A DNA stretch of 64,000 nucleotides, from positions 1,798,001 through 1,862,000 of the forward strand of contig NZ_RYFW01000001.1 of the NCBI RefSeq assembly GCF_004138335.1, in the 5' to 3' direction. Position 1 is the first letter of the stretch. Each line of letters begins with the position of its first letter. The notes below the pieces were generated by a model. It ran no database searches and was not told where the DNA came from. It saw only the letters and a program-made list of their open reading frames with translations. Of the stretch, positions 52,299-62,200 are shown piece after piece. Source of the DNA: Peristeroidobacter agariperforans. GTDB lineage: Bacteria > Pseudomonadota > Gammaproteobacteria > Steroidobacterales > Steroidobacteraceae. Made by a program: the position numbers and the translations under genes.

Positions 52299-52745
52299 TC
52301 AGCTGACCTGTTCCGCAGCGTGGGGGTTCTCGAGCCATTGTTCGAGCAAGATGCGCGCGGCGATCATGTCGACGTCGGCGTGGGTGTTACGACGCTTCTT
52401 CATTCCGGAGGCGCGGGCATCGCGCAGCTGCGATTCGGCTTCGCGCGAGCTCAGTCGTTCATCAACCAGCGCCACAGGCTTGTTGTAACGCGTCTTCAAC
52501 TCGGCTGCAAAGGCGCGACTTACCTCGGTGAGCAGCGTCGGTGTGCCGTCCATGTTCCAGGGCAGGCCTACAACGAACTGTGACGGCTGATATTCCTGCA
52601 CCAGCCTGGCTATCGCCGCCCAGGGCACGACCTCGCCGCGTTCGAGCGTGGTGAGTGCGCGAGCGGTACGCGTCAGCGTGTCGCCACTGGCGACGCCGAT
52701 GCGTCTGGTTCCGTAATCGAACGCGAGGATGACCTGCGGGCTCAG
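52299..52745 (-). CDS. ruvX: Putative pre-16S rRNA nuclease RuvX/YqgF, probable CTG start
   Basis: The 148-residue product has the RNase H-like YqgF fold: ILAFDYGTRRIGVASGD at the N terminus with the first catalytic Asp, QFVVGLPWNMDGTPT with the family GLP motif, VALVDERLSSREAE with the catalytic Glu, and DMIAARILLEQWL with the last Asp. It processes the 5' end of 16S rRNA. No ATG, GTG or TTG lies in frame ahead of the essential FDYG segment after the previous gene. A CTG at 52745 overlaps the yqgE stop as CTGA and has AGGTGG seven bases upstream, so CTG initiation is the best model. A GTG at 52628 would delete the catalytic N terminus. Confidence 0.85.
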   Translation of the reverse strand: MSPQVILAFDYGTRRIGVASGDTLTRTARALTTLERGEVVPWAAIARLVQEYQPSQFVVGLPWNMDGTPTLLTEVSRAFAAELKTRYNKPVALVDERLSSREAESQLRDARASGMKKRRNTHADVDMIAARILLEQWLENPHAAEQVS

Positions 52746-53305
52746 GCGTGGCCCACCTGATCGCTGATGGTGGCGAGGTCCACGCCCAGCAGACGGCCGG
52801 CGGCGCGCCAGCGTTGCTCGTAGGGTGTGTCGAACAGAATGCGCTCATCGCAGGGCGCGGTGAGCCAGGCATTTTGTGCCAACTCGGTTTCCAGTTGGCC
52901 GGCGCTCCAGCCGGCGTAACCCAGGGCGACCAGCGCGGTGTTCGGCCCGCTGCCGCGAGCCATGGCATTCAGGATGTCCGGCGAAGTCGTCACCTGCAGG
53001 CGGGGCGACACCTGGCGGGTATGTTCCCAATGGCCGCCGACCTGGTGCACGACGAAGCCACGGTCGGTTTGCACCGGGCCGCCTTGCAAGACTTGCTGGT
53101 GACCGAACACCCCGGGCGCCGTCGGCATTTTCAGCTGCTCGAACACGTCCAGCAGCCGCATCTGCAACGGGCGGTTGATGATGATGCCGAGCGCGCCGTC
53201 CGCGTTGTGCTCCCAGATGAACGTGACCGTCTGGGCAAAATTACTGTCGGTCATCGCCGGCATGGCGATGAGGAACTGGTTGGTGAGGAAGTCGCCTTCG
53301 GACAT
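52742..53305 (-). CDS. yqgE: YqgE/AlgH family protein (UPF0301)
   Basis: The 187-residue cytoplasmic protein has the family blocks LTNQFLIAMPAM, FIWEHNADGALGIIINRP, VLQGGPVQTDRGFVVH, ALGYAGWSAGQLETELAQNAWL and RWRAAGRLLGVDLATIS. AlgH has been linked to alginate regulation in Pseudomonas but its biochemistry is unclear. ATG at 53305 is chosen because the family starts there; an upstream start at 53344 would add 13 atypical residues. It is coupled to ruvX by a four-base overlap and lies 45 bp after tonB. Confidence 0.9.
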   Translation of the reverse strand: MSEGDFLTNQFLIAMPAMTDSNFAQTVTFIWEHNADGALGIIINRPLQMRLLDVFEQLKMPTAPGVFGHQQVLQGGPVQTDRGFVVHQVGGHWEHTRQVSPRLQVTTSPDILNAMARGSGPNTALVALGYAGWSAGQLETELAQNAWLTAPCDERILFDTPYEQRWRAAGRLLGVDLATISDQVGHA

Positions 53306-53350
53306 GGTCCAAGTATCCGGCGGCTCCCGCCGGGGCTCAAGCACAGAAGC

Positions 53351-54253
53351 TCAATTTTTAGCCGCGCCGAGGAATTGCCACTCATAGGCGAACCGCAATT
53401 CCTGGTACTGCTTACGCAGCTCGCTCGGGAACGGGTCGAACGGCGAGGCCAGGCGCAGGATGGACAGCGCCGCCTGGTCGATTTCCTTGCTGCCGCTGGA
53501 GCGGCGGATCAGGGCGTCGCCCAGCGTGCCGTCGGGTTTCAGCGAAACTTCCAGCACCGGATTGCCGGTCTGGCCCTTGCGCGCGTACTGCGGAAAGTTG
53601 AGCGTGCCCAGACGTTCGACCTTGGTCCGCCAGGCATTCAAATACGGCGCGAGTTTGGACTCGCGTGTGTTCGGCACGATCTCGGTCGCACCGTCCATGC
53701 GCTTGCCGCGAAGCACGAGCGATGTGTCGGTCGCACTGGTGGCGATCGGGCGCGGCGCAGTTGGCGACAGCGCCAGCGGCACTTCGGCCTGCTGCGACGG
53801 ATCGTTGTCGCCGCTGCGATATTCGACTTCGCTGCGATCACTGCGGCTGCTGACGATCTCGGTGGATTGCTGGCCGCTGACCGCTTCCTTGTAACGATCG
53901 CTGTTGCCGTCAGGCACGCCATCCAGATCGGCCATCACGGGCGAGGAGGTGGGATTCGCCGGCCGCACGCGCTCGTCGGTGGTGCCGCTGCCTTGCTGGC
54001 TGCGTTGAGCCAGATATTCGGCGCCGGGATTATCGGCGGCGCGGGTGTCGTTACTGGTGAGCAACAGCACTTCCAGGGTCGGCGTCGGGCTGTTGTCGCC
54101 GCGAGGCGCGGCGAAAGTGATGCCCAGGATCACGATGCCGTGAAACAGCGCCGCCAGAAACAAAGTGGTGGTCAGCCGATCGTTGACGGGCGCCTGACCC
54201 TCCTGCAGCTCGCTGGAGAGTGACGAATCGTCTGGCTGAGCCGAAGCATTCAT
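53351..54253 (-). CDS. tonB: TonB-like energy transducer
   Basis: The 300-residue protein has one N-terminal transmembrane helix (TTTLFLAALFHGIVILGITFA), a long polar periplasmic linker lacking the classical Pro-Glu/Pro-Lys repeats, and a C-terminal TonB domain from about residue 205 (YLNAWRTKVERLGTLNFP, GNPVLEVSLKPDGTLGDALIRRSSGSKEIDQAAL). In P. aeruginosa a tonB gene (tonB3) needed for twitching sits in the same place between yqgE and gshB, so a pilus-related role is possible. The ATG overlaps the gshB stop (ATGA). Whether it energises the xylan receptor in this window is unknown. Confidence 0.85.
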   Translation of the reverse strand: MNASAQPDDSSLSSELQEGQAPVNDRLTTTLFLAALFHGIVILGITFAAPRGDNSPTPTLEVLLLTSNDTRAADNPGAEYLAQRSQQGSGTTDERVRPANPTSSPVMADLDGVPDGNSDRYKEAVSGQQSTEIVSSRSDRSEVEYRSGDNDPSQQAEVPLALSPTAPRPIATSATDTSLVLRGKRMDGATEIVPNTRESKLAPYLNAWRTKVERLGTLNFPQYARKGQTGNPVLEVSLKPDGTLGDALIRRSSGSKEIDQAALSILRLASPFDPFPSELRKQYQELRFAYEWQFLGAAKN

Positions 54254-55230
54254 TGCAGTCGTTTCTCTATCGCATCCATGAGCAGGCCGGCGATCTGTGT
54301 GCCGAACTGCTTGTCCAGTTCGCGGACGCCGGTGGGGCTGGTCACGTTGATCTCCGTGACGAAGCCGCCGATCACGTCCAATCCAACAAACAACATTCCG
54401 CGACGCCGCAGCTCGGGCCCGATCTGGCCGACGAGCCAGCGGTCGCGATCGTTCAGCTCGCGGCCCACGCCCTTGGCGCCGGCGGCGAGATTGCCGCGAT
54501 TGTCGGTGGCCGACGGAATCCGCGCCAGTGCATAGGGCGCCGGCTCGCCATCGATGACCAGGATGCGCGAGTCGCCGCTGTCGACGATCTCCGGCAGATA
54601 TTTCTGCACGATCGCGAAGCGCGTGCCGTACTCGGTCATGGTCTCGAATATCACATTGGCATTCTTGTCGCGCTGCTCGAGTACGAAGATCGAGCGGCCG
54701 CCCATGCCATACAGCGGCTTGCAGACGATGCGCTCGTGCTCCTTCAGGAACGCGTGCATGTCGGCCATGTCGCGCGTGATGAGCGTCGGGGCACAGCACT
54801 GCGGAAACCAGGCTGTGTATACCTTCTCGTTCATGTCGCGCAGGCCCTGCGGCCGGTTCACCACCAGCACGCCGGCCTCCTCGGCCCGTTCGAGGATGTA
54901 CGTCGTGTAGATGTACTCCATGTCGAACGGCGGGTCCTTACGCATCAGGATGACATCGAATTCGGACAATCCCTGTACCTGGGATTCGCCCAGCTGGTAC
55001 CAATCGTTCAGATCGTTCTTCACCGTGACCCGCGCGAGCCGGGCCATGGGCACGCCGTCGCGCAGCCACAGATCCTGCTGTTCGGCGTACCACAGCTCCC
55101 AACCCCGCTCCTGGGCGGCCAGCAGCATGGCCAGCGTGGTGTCCTTGGCCGGTTTGATCTCAGAGATGGGATCCATGACCACGACGACGCGGACAGGTTG
55201 CGACACAGTGCTTGGGCTGGGGGTGGACAT
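54250..55230 (-). CDS. gshB: Glutathione synthetase
   Basis: The 326-residue ATP-grasp enzyme joins gamma-glutamylcysteine and glycine. It has the N-terminal VVVVMDPISEIKPAKDTTLAML, RKDPPFDMEYIYTTYILE, VNRPQGLRDMNEKVYTAWFP, the ATP-grasp block IVCKPLYGMGGRSIFVL and the metal site FVGLDVIGGFVTEINVTSPTGVREL. ATG at 55230 is preferred because AGGTG lies eight bases upstream; in-frame ATGs at 55236 and 55305 are alternatives. It diverges from pilG, the arrangement seen in Pseudomonas. Confidence 0.95.
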   Translation of the reverse strand: MSTPSPSTVSQPVRVVVVMDPISEIKPAKDTTLAMLLAAQERGWELWYAEQQDLWLRDGVPMARLARVTVKNDLNDWYQLGESQVQGLSEFDVILMRKDPPFDMEYIYTTYILERAEEAGVLVVNRPQGLRDMNEKVYTAWFPQCCAPTLITRDMADMHAFLKEHERIVCKPLYGMGGRSIFVLEQRDKNANVIFETMTEYGTRFAIVQKYLPEIVDSGDSRILVIDGEPAPYALARIPSATDNRGNLAAGAKGVGRELNDRDRWLVGQIGPELRRRGMLFVGLDVIGGFVTEINVTSPTGVRELDKQFGTQIAGLLMDAIEKRLQ

Positions 55231-55415
55231 GGGCATTTCACCTGGGAAGTCGAGCGTACACATCACACGGAATTCGCGGTGCGAGCGCTGTGTGACGGGC
55301 TTCATAGTATAGGAAGGCGGGCGATGGCGGCCCTATAACCAATATGTTAAAAGTTCCGGCGGTTGTGCCCCGGCAGTTTTTTCCGGATCAGTTGAGGGCT
55401 TGAGGAATTAGCGCG

Positions 55416-55829
55416 ATGGAGAACCTAGCAGCGAGCCAGTCCGCCCGACTTTCGGGCCTCAAGGTGCTGGTCATCGACGACAGCAAGACCATTCGCCGGA
55501 CGGCCGAGACGCTGCTGTCGAAGGAAGGTTGCGAGGTGTTCACGGCGGTCGACGGCTTCGATGCGCTGTCGAAAATCGCCGACCACCAGCCCGACATCGT
55601 GTTCGTCGACATCATGATGCCGCGGCTGGACGGTTATCAGACCTGCTCGCTGATCAAGCACAACAAGGTGTTCCGCTCCATTCCGGTGATCATGTTGTCG
55701 AGCAAGGACGGCTTGTTCGATCGGGCCCGCGGCCGCATCGTCGGCTCCGAGCACTATCTGACCAAGCCTTTCACCAAGGATGAGTTGTTGAACGCGATCG
55801 AAACGCACGTTGGCGCGGCGGCAAGGTAG
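55416..55829 (+). CDS. pilG: Twitching motility response regulator PilG
   Basis: The 137-residue single-domain CheY-like protein has VLVIDDSKTIRRTAETLL with the acidic pair, the phospho-acceptor Asp in IVFVDIMMPRLDG, the Ser of VIMLSSKDG and the Lys of YLTKPFTKDEL. In the Pil-Chp pathway PilG promotes pilus extension and cAMP production. It opens the operon pilG-pilH-pilI-pilJ-chpA. GAGGA precedes the ATG. Confidence 0.94.
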   Translation: MENLAASQSARLSGLKVLVIDDSKTIRRTAETLLSKEGCEVFTAVDGFDALSKIADHQPDIVFVDIMMPRLDGYQTCSLIKHNKVFRSIPVIMLSSKDGLFDRARGRIVGSEHYLTKPFTKDELLNAIETHVGAAAR

Positions 55830-55899
55830 CCCCAAGGAAAATGATGTGGTGCGCGCAGCTTTGGCAACTCTCACGGAGCAAGGTACGGCGGAGCAAGGT

Positions 55900-56271
55900 A
55901 TGGCACTGATCCTCATCGTCGACGATTCGCCGACGGAAGTGCACGTGATGCAGAAGGCACTGGAACGCCACGGCTATCAGACGGCCTCTGCCGGCGATGG
56001 CGCCGAGGCGATTCGCAAGGCCAAGGAAATGAAGCCCGACCTGATTTTCATGGACGTGGTGATGCCCGGCGTGAACGGCTTCCAGGCGACGCGCAAGCTC
56101 GCCTCCGATCCGGACACCAAGGCGATTCCGGTGATCATGGTGACTTCCAAAGACCAGGAAACCGACCGCATCTGGGGCATGCGCCAGGGCGCCAAGGACT
56201 ACCTGGTGAAGCCGGTGTCGATGGAAAAGCTGATCGAAAAAGCGCAGGCCGCTCTGACCCAGGCCGGCTAA
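55900..56271 (+). CDS. pilH: Twitching motility response regulator PilH
   Basis: The 123-residue CheY-like regulator begins MALILIVDDSPTEVHVMQKAL and has the phospho-acceptor Asp in LIFMDVVMPGVNG and the Lys in YLVKPVSMEKL. PilH acts with PilG downstream of the ChpA kinase, on the retraction or phosphate-sink branch. ATG at 55900 is the family start; a frame upstream to 55810 is non-coding in composition. It lies 70 bp after pilG and 19 bp before pilI. Confidence 0.93.
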   Translation: MALILIVDDSPTEVHVMQKALERHGYQTASAGDGAEAIRKAKEMKPDLIFMDVVMPGVNGFQATRKLASDPDTKAIPVIMVTSKDQETDRIWGMRQGAKDYLVKPVSMEKLIEKAQAALTQAG

Positions 56272-56290
56272 CAGGGACTGCCCTAAGGAA

Positions 56291-56857
56291 ATGAGCGCCT
56301 CCGCCACACTCAAGTCGCTGCGTGACAAGCCGTTCGATCTCCTGCGGGAGCTCGAGCGACTGGCGCGCGTCGCGCTGACCGGGCAGGGCCGCGATGCTGC
56401 CGCCGAGCGCGAGTGGGTCGGCGTGGCGTTCCGGTTGAGCTCGGAAAGTTTTCTGGCCGCGCGTGAAGAAACACGCGAGGTGTTGAGTTATCCGTCCGTG
56501 GTGACGCGCGTACCAGGCGCGAAACCCTGGATCCGTGGCATCGCAAATGTGCGAGGTCAGTTGTTGCCGGTGGTCGATCTGCGCGCTTATCTGGGCGGCG
56601 GCATGACCAACACCAATCGCAGCACGCGAGTGTTGGTGGCGAACCATCGCGAAGTGCCGGCGGGCTTGCTGGTGGACGAAGTGCTGGGTTTCCGCCGCTT
56701 CGCCGATGGCGAGTTCTCCGCGACGCCGCCGCCGACCATCGTACGTTGCGATCGTTATCTCGCCGGCGCGTTCCGTCGTGGCACGGAGAGCTGGCCGGTG
56801 TTCAGCCTGCGCTCGCTGCTGGAGAGCGCCGAGTTTCTGCAAGCAGCGGTCTCCTAG
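56291..56857 (+). CDS. pilI: CheW-like coupling protein PilI
   Basis: The 188-residue protein has a CheW domain from about residue 40: VGVAFRLSSESFLAAREETREVLSYPSVVTRVPGAKPWIRGIANVRGQLLPVVDLRAYLG is the strand-rich core linking receptor and kinase. It couples the PilJ receptor to ChpA. A ribosome site AAGGAA precedes the ATG. The 241-bp gap to pilJ holds no gene; it contains a GC-rich inverted segment around 57040-57065 but no clear promoter. Confidence 0.9.
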   Translation: MSASATLKSLRDKPFDLLRELERLARVALTGQGRDAAAEREWVGVAFRLSSESFLAAREETREVLSYPSVVTRVPGAKPWIRGIANVRGQLLPVVDLRAYLGGGMTNTNRSTRVLVANHREVPAGLLVDEVLGFRRFADGEFSATPPPTIVRCDRYLAGAFRRGTESWPVFSLRSLLESAEFLQAAVS

Positions 56858-57098
56858 CCGCGCCTCATCGAACCGATACTGAAAGTCGTAAGCAGTTTGG
56901 CCAATTAGATAGACGAGACGAGTTGGAAGACGGTCGTGCAAAACAACTACAGCATCAGCACACGGCATGCGCCGGCGCCTGCGACAGCGGGTTGGCGGGG
57001 CGTTACGTCTTGTGACCCGAAGGCTGCACGACTCAAGGAGTGCGGCCCGGGAAATCCCGCGGGACGACCGAAGGTGATCGCCACGGAAGGGCAGGATC

Positions 57099-59207
57099 AT
57101 GGCTGAGAAAAAAATGACTGGCGTGCGCTTCCTGCCGGCCCTCATGGTGGTCGCGCTGGTGAGCGTAGTCGCAGCGCTGGGCCTGCTGGCGTTCGCAGGC
57201 GGCGAGACGGGCGGCGACGACAAGAGCGTGCGCGAGATGAACGAGCTGCTCGCGCTGTCGCAGAAGTTGCCTTTGCAAGCCAATGCGGCGCTGAGCGGCA
57301 CCCAGGGCGCATTCAACGCGCTGTCCGAGTCGCGCACCCGTTATTCGACGCTCGCTGCTTCCCTCGGTCCCGACGTGCAGGGCTTTACTGGCACAACCGA
57401 CCTGTTGAAACAGAGCCAGGCGATCCTGAACGCGCAGGAAGCCATCGAAGGCGTGCAGAAGTCGTCCATCGAAGTGCGCGCCCTGGTGCCGCAGTTGTTA
57501 CAGAGCCTCGGCAATGTCGCGAGCGCGCTCGGCTCCCCCGGCATCGAAGGCATGACGCGGCATCTGGAACGTTTCGAGCTGACCGGGCTGCGTTTGCAGC
57601 AGGACGTGGAAGCACTGGCTGGCGGCGTCGGCGACGCGACGGTGATTGCGCGCCGGCTCGCGGACGGCAACGACTATATGGGCCAGGTCGTCGGCGGGCT
57701 CGGCGGCGAAGACTCGGGCCTGGGCCTGCCGAAGGTCACGGGGCCGGAAGCCGAAGGCCGCTTCAAGAGCACCAGCTCTTTGTATGCTCAGCTGAGCGAC
57801 AAGGTTCGCACGGCTATCAGCTCTGCTGATCGCGTGAAGTCCGCACGCGAAGCTGCCGCGGCGCTCGCCGCCAGCGGCGACAAGATTTACGGCGCGTTTG
57901 CTACGCGCGTCGGCGTGCCGGGCGGCGCTGCTGCCGGCGTGGTCAACAGCAAAGCCTTGCCGATCGGGTTGCTCGCGCTCGGCCTGATCTCGCTGACCGT
58001 GCTCACGTTGCTGTATTCCATGGGCGGCAACATCCGCAAACAGCTGGAAGTGCAGGCGAGCAAGAACAAACAGAACCAGGAAGCGATTCTGCGGCTGCTC
58101 GACGAGCTGTCGAGCCTGGCCGACGGCGATCTCACCGTGCAGGCCACGGTGACCGAAGACATCACCGGCGCGATCGCGGACTCGATCAACTACGCCATCG
58201 AAGCGCTGCGCGAACTGGTTGCGACCATCAACGAGTCGGCGGTGTCGCTGGACTCCGCGGCCAAACAAACACAGGGCTCGGTCAGTCAGTTGGCGAAGGC
58301 GTCGGTCGCGCAGTCCAAACAAGTTGCGCTGGCGTCGGAGTCGGTGGCCGCGATGGCGGCGTCGACCGAAGAAGTGTCCGGCAACGCCGAGCGTTCGGCC
58401 GACGTTGCGCGCCACTCAGTGGACGTGGCGCACAAGGGTGGCGAAGCCGTGCGCCGTACCATCGACGGAATGAACACGATTCGCGAGACGATCCAGGAGA
58501 CCTCCAAGCGCATCAAGCGCCTGGGCGAGAGCTCGCAGGAGATCGGCAACATCGTCGAGCTGATCAATGACATCGCCGAGCAGACCAACATTCTGGCCTT
58601 GAACGCGTCCATTCAGGCGTCCATGGCCGGTGAAGCGGGCCGCGGCTTCGCGGTCGTCGCGGACGAAGTGCAGCGGTTGGCCGAGCGCGCCGCGAACGCT
58701 ACCAAACAGATCGAAGTGCTGGTGCGCACGATTCAGGCCGACACCAACGAAGCGGTGGTGTCGATGGAGCGCAGTACCACGGACGTGGTGGGCGGAGCCT
58801 TGCTGGCCGAGAACGCCGGCGCGGCGCTGGAAGAGATCGAGCAGGTGTCGAATCAGATCGCCAGCCTGGTGCAGAACATTTCCGCCAGCGCCCGTCAGCA
58901 GTCCTCGGCGGCGCAAAACATCGCACGCAACATGGGCGTGCTCAGAGAGATCAGCTCGCAGACAGCGGAGAATTCCGCCGCTACGTCCAGCTCGGTCGGC
59001 AAGCTTGCCGAGCTGTCCTCGCAGCTGCGCAAGTCTGTCGCGGGCTTCCGTCTGCCGGACGCTGTGTCCGGTGGCTCTGCCTTGTTGACTGACCCGGCCC
59101 GCAAAGCGCCGCCCGTGGCGCCGCCGCCGTCGCTCACAGCGACCGGCAGCGGCACCGCTGCGAACCGCACCAACGCGCCGAAGAAAGTCAGCGGCCTCAA
59201 CGCTTAA
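57099..59207 (+). CDS. pilJ: Pilus chemosensory receptor PilJ
   Basis: The 702-residue methyl-accepting-type receptor has transmembrane helices at about residues 10-31 and 289-309, bounding a periplasmic region with PilJ-type sequence. A HAMP-like segment and the long signalling coiled coil follow, with the conserved tip [48 protein letters not shown]. PilJ senses pilus or surface contact and controls ChpA. chpA follows after 15 bp; the methyltransferase gene pilK usually found here is missing. Confidence 0.94.
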   Translation: MAEKKMTGVRFLPALMVVALVSVVAALGLLAFAGGETGGDDKSVREMNELLALSQKLPLQANAALSGTQGAFNALSESRTRYSTLAASLGPDVQGFTGTTDLLKQSQAILNAQEAIEGVQKSSIEVRALVPQLLQSLGNVASALGSPGIEGMTRHLERFELTGLRLQQDVEALAGGVGDATVIARRLADGNDYMGQVVGGLGGEDSGLGLPKVTGPEAEGRFKSTSSLYAQLSDKVRTAISSADRVKSAREAAAALAASGDKIYGAFATRVGVPGGAAAGVVNSKALPIGLLALGLISLTVLTLLYSMGGNIRKQLEVQASKNKQNQEAILRLLDELSSLADGDLTVQATVTEDITGAIADSINYAIEALRELVATINESAVSLDSAAKQTQGSVSQLAKASVAQSKQVALASESVAAMAASTEEVSGNAERSADVARHSVDVAHKGGEAVRRTIDGMNTIRETIQETSKRIKRLGESSQEIGNIVELINDIAEQTNILALNASIQASMAGEAGRGFAVVADEVQRLAERAANATKQIEVLVRTIQADTNEAVVSMERSTTDVVGGALLAENAGAALEEIEQVSNQIASLVQNISASARQQSSAAQNIARNMGVLREISSQTAENSAATSSSVGKLAELSSQLRKSVAGFRLPDAVSGGSALLTDPARKAPPVAPPPSLTATGSGTAANRTNAPKKVSGLNA

Positions 59208-59222
59208 CAAATACGCGAGACC

Positions 59223-62200
59223 ATGGCTGAGGTTTCATCGCAGACTCTGCACATCGTTGCGCGCGAGCTCGCCAGCGAACTGAACGAAGCACGGGCTTCG
59301 TTGGAAGCTTTCGGCGAGCAGCAGGACAACCTGGCGCTGCTTCGTAAGTGCAATGAACACCTGCACGCGGTGCACGGCGCTCTGCGCGTCGCCGAAGTGT
59401 ATGGCGCGGCTTTGCTGGCCGAAGAAATGGGCCAGGTCGCGAACTACCTGATCTCGAACTTCAACGAGAAACGGCATCTCGCCGAAGGCCTCGACGCGCT
59501 GATGCGCGCGATGGTGCAGCTGCCGACGTATCTCGAGCGCGTGATGAGCGGCGGGCGCGACATGGCGCTCGTACTGTTGCCTCTGTTGAACGATCTGCGC
59601 GCCGTGCGCGGTCATGCGCTGTTGTCCGAAGGCACGTTGCTGCTGCTGAATCTCAGCTCGGATCAACAAGCGAACCCAGTCACGGGCGCCGCCGAGGGCG
59701 CGCTCACCGTTGCGCAATGGGCTCGCAAGCTGCGCACTCGTTTCCAGCTCGGTCTGCTGGGCTGGATCAAGGGCGAGCGTGTCGATCAGAACTTAGAAAT
59801 TCTGTCGCGCACCTCCGAGAAGCTGGAGCACGTCGCCACGACCCAAGCTGTGTTCCAGCTGTGGTGGGTGGTCGGCGCAATCCTCGAAGCGCTGCGTGAA
59901 GGCGGACTCGAGGGCAGTGCTTCGATCAAACGTTTGCTCGGTCAGGCCGACCGTGAAATGAAACGTTTGTACGAAGCGGGTGAAGCGCGCTACGCCGATT
60001 CCCCGCCGCTCGAACTACTGAACAACCTGCTTTATTACGTCGCTCGTGCGCGCACCAACGGCCCGCGCGTGGCGGCGGTTCGCGCTTCGTTCCGTCTGTC
60101 CGAGCTGCTGCCGGTCGACGAGGGCGTCGAGCAGGCGCGCGAAAGTCTGTCCGCACCGTCGGTCAAGCTGATGAAGACCGTGGCTGCCGCGATCAAGGAA
60201 GATTTGAGCCGCGTCAAAGACGCGCTCGATATCTTCGTGCGCCAGGGTGGCACTCAAGTCGACGAGCTCGCGCCGCAGCTGGAATTGTTGAAGAAGATCG
60301 CCGATACGCTCGGCGTGCTCGGCCTCGGCGAGCTGCGCGACAAGGTGCAGACCGAGACGGCCGATCTGCAGGCCATCGTCGCGCAGAAGTCCAAAGCCAG
60401 CGAAGGCACGTTGCTGCGCATGGCGGCGACGCTCATCAAGGTCGAAGACAGTCTGGATGAGCAGCTGGTCGGCATGATCGTGCCGACGGCGGCTGAAAGC
60501 GGCAGTGCGCCCGCGAAACCGGCCGGTCCGGACGATATCGAGTTCCGTCTGGTCACCGAGGCCGTGCTGCGCGAATGTATCGTCAACATGGCGCGCATCA
60601 AGGAAGCGATCGCGCACTCGTTGGACAAACCTCGCGAAGGCACGGCCGTCGATCAGATTCCTCAGCTCATGCGCGGCATCACTGCCGGCTTGCTGATGCT
60701 GGGCAAGACGCGTGTCGTCGAGATCATGGAAGGCATCGACAAGGCGCTGCAGAACTTCGTGCGCAGCGACGGCATGACGCTGCCGCAGGAGGCGGTCGAT
60801 CGTCTCGCTGACGCCATCGTCGCCGTCGAGTACTACATGGAAACCATCCAGGCCGGCCGCGCCGATCCCTGGTACATGCTCGACAACGCCGAAACCTGCC
60901 TGCGCTATCTCGCCGAGGCGCAGCCGGTGCCACGTGTCGAAGCGTTTGGCGGCACGACTTCCGATCACGCTCGTACGGTTGTTATCGAGCCGCACGCGGC
61001 CACTGTTGCGCTCGGCACCGAGCACGAGCCGACCGCTGTGCTCGATCCGGTCACGCAGGAAGTGCGTCGTCCGACCAAGCCGGCTGCCGCTCCGCAGCCG
61101 CCACCGCCGCCGATCCCGCCTGCGCTCACGAAGCCCGTCGACCGCGAAGTCGATCCGGAATTCGTCGAGCTGTTCATCGAAGAAGCCAAGGACGAGATTG
61201 CCAAGCTCAACCAGTTCTTCCCGCTGTGGGACGCCAATCCGCAGGATCAGGAAGCGCTGGTCAACGTGCGCCGTTCCTTCCATACGTTGAAGGGCAGCGG
61301 TCGCATGGTGGGGGCGCAGCTGATCGGCGACTTCGCGTGGTCGGTCGAGAACATGTTGAATCGCGTCATCAACAAGACGCTGGATCGCACGCCCGACATC
61401 ATGGCGCTGATGCGCTCCGCCGTGGCGGCCGTCCCCGAGCTCGTCGAGCAGCTCGAAACCGGTCGCGCGCCGCAGGCCGATATCGCGAAGATCATCAACA
61501 CGGCGAATACGCTTGCGGGCGTTCGTCCAGCTTCGGCGACGCAGACGCTGGCTGCGGCGCCGGCGCCTGCCGCAGCGCCTGCTCCGGCGCGTCGTCCGGA
61601 GCCGCCGGTGCTCACGGCAGCCGCCATGGAGGCGCCGACGCTGTCGCCCCTGCCGGAAAAAAAAACAGACCCAGTCCCGGAAGTAACAACCCCCGCGGCG
61701 GGATCGGCAGAATCCCCAATGGACCCGGGGCTCCACGAGATCTACGCCAAAGAAACCGCGGGACACCTCGCGACGATTCATAAGTTCATCGCGGCCTGCC
61801 GGCTCGCGACGCCTCCTTATGTCGTCACGGAAGATCTGCACCGCTCGTGTCACACCCTGAGCGGTACGGCGAAAACCGCCGGCGCGCGCCAGGGCATCAA
61901 GATCGCGGAGCCGCTGAATCGTTACATTCGCAAGCTCTACGACAATTCCATCGGCATGTCCGACGCCGGGCTTGCGTCGTTGTCAGATGCGGTGACCGCG
62001 ATCCAGCAGGTCGTCGAGAACATCAACGAGAACACCGGGTTCTTCCTCGACCACGATTTGATCGTACGTCGTTTGAACGAGCTGGAGCACTCGCTCGATG
62101 CGGAGATCTCGCGCATTGCCGAGCTCGGTGCAACCACCTCGGCCAATGCTACGAATAGCGAAGCGACGGGCGAGCATCTGATCACGTCGACGGCGGCGAC

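Noticed and set aside
60015-61853. 612-codon antisense frame over chpA
   Set aside because: It arises from codon bias of the opposite strand; chpA is continuous through the region with recognisable Hpt domains.
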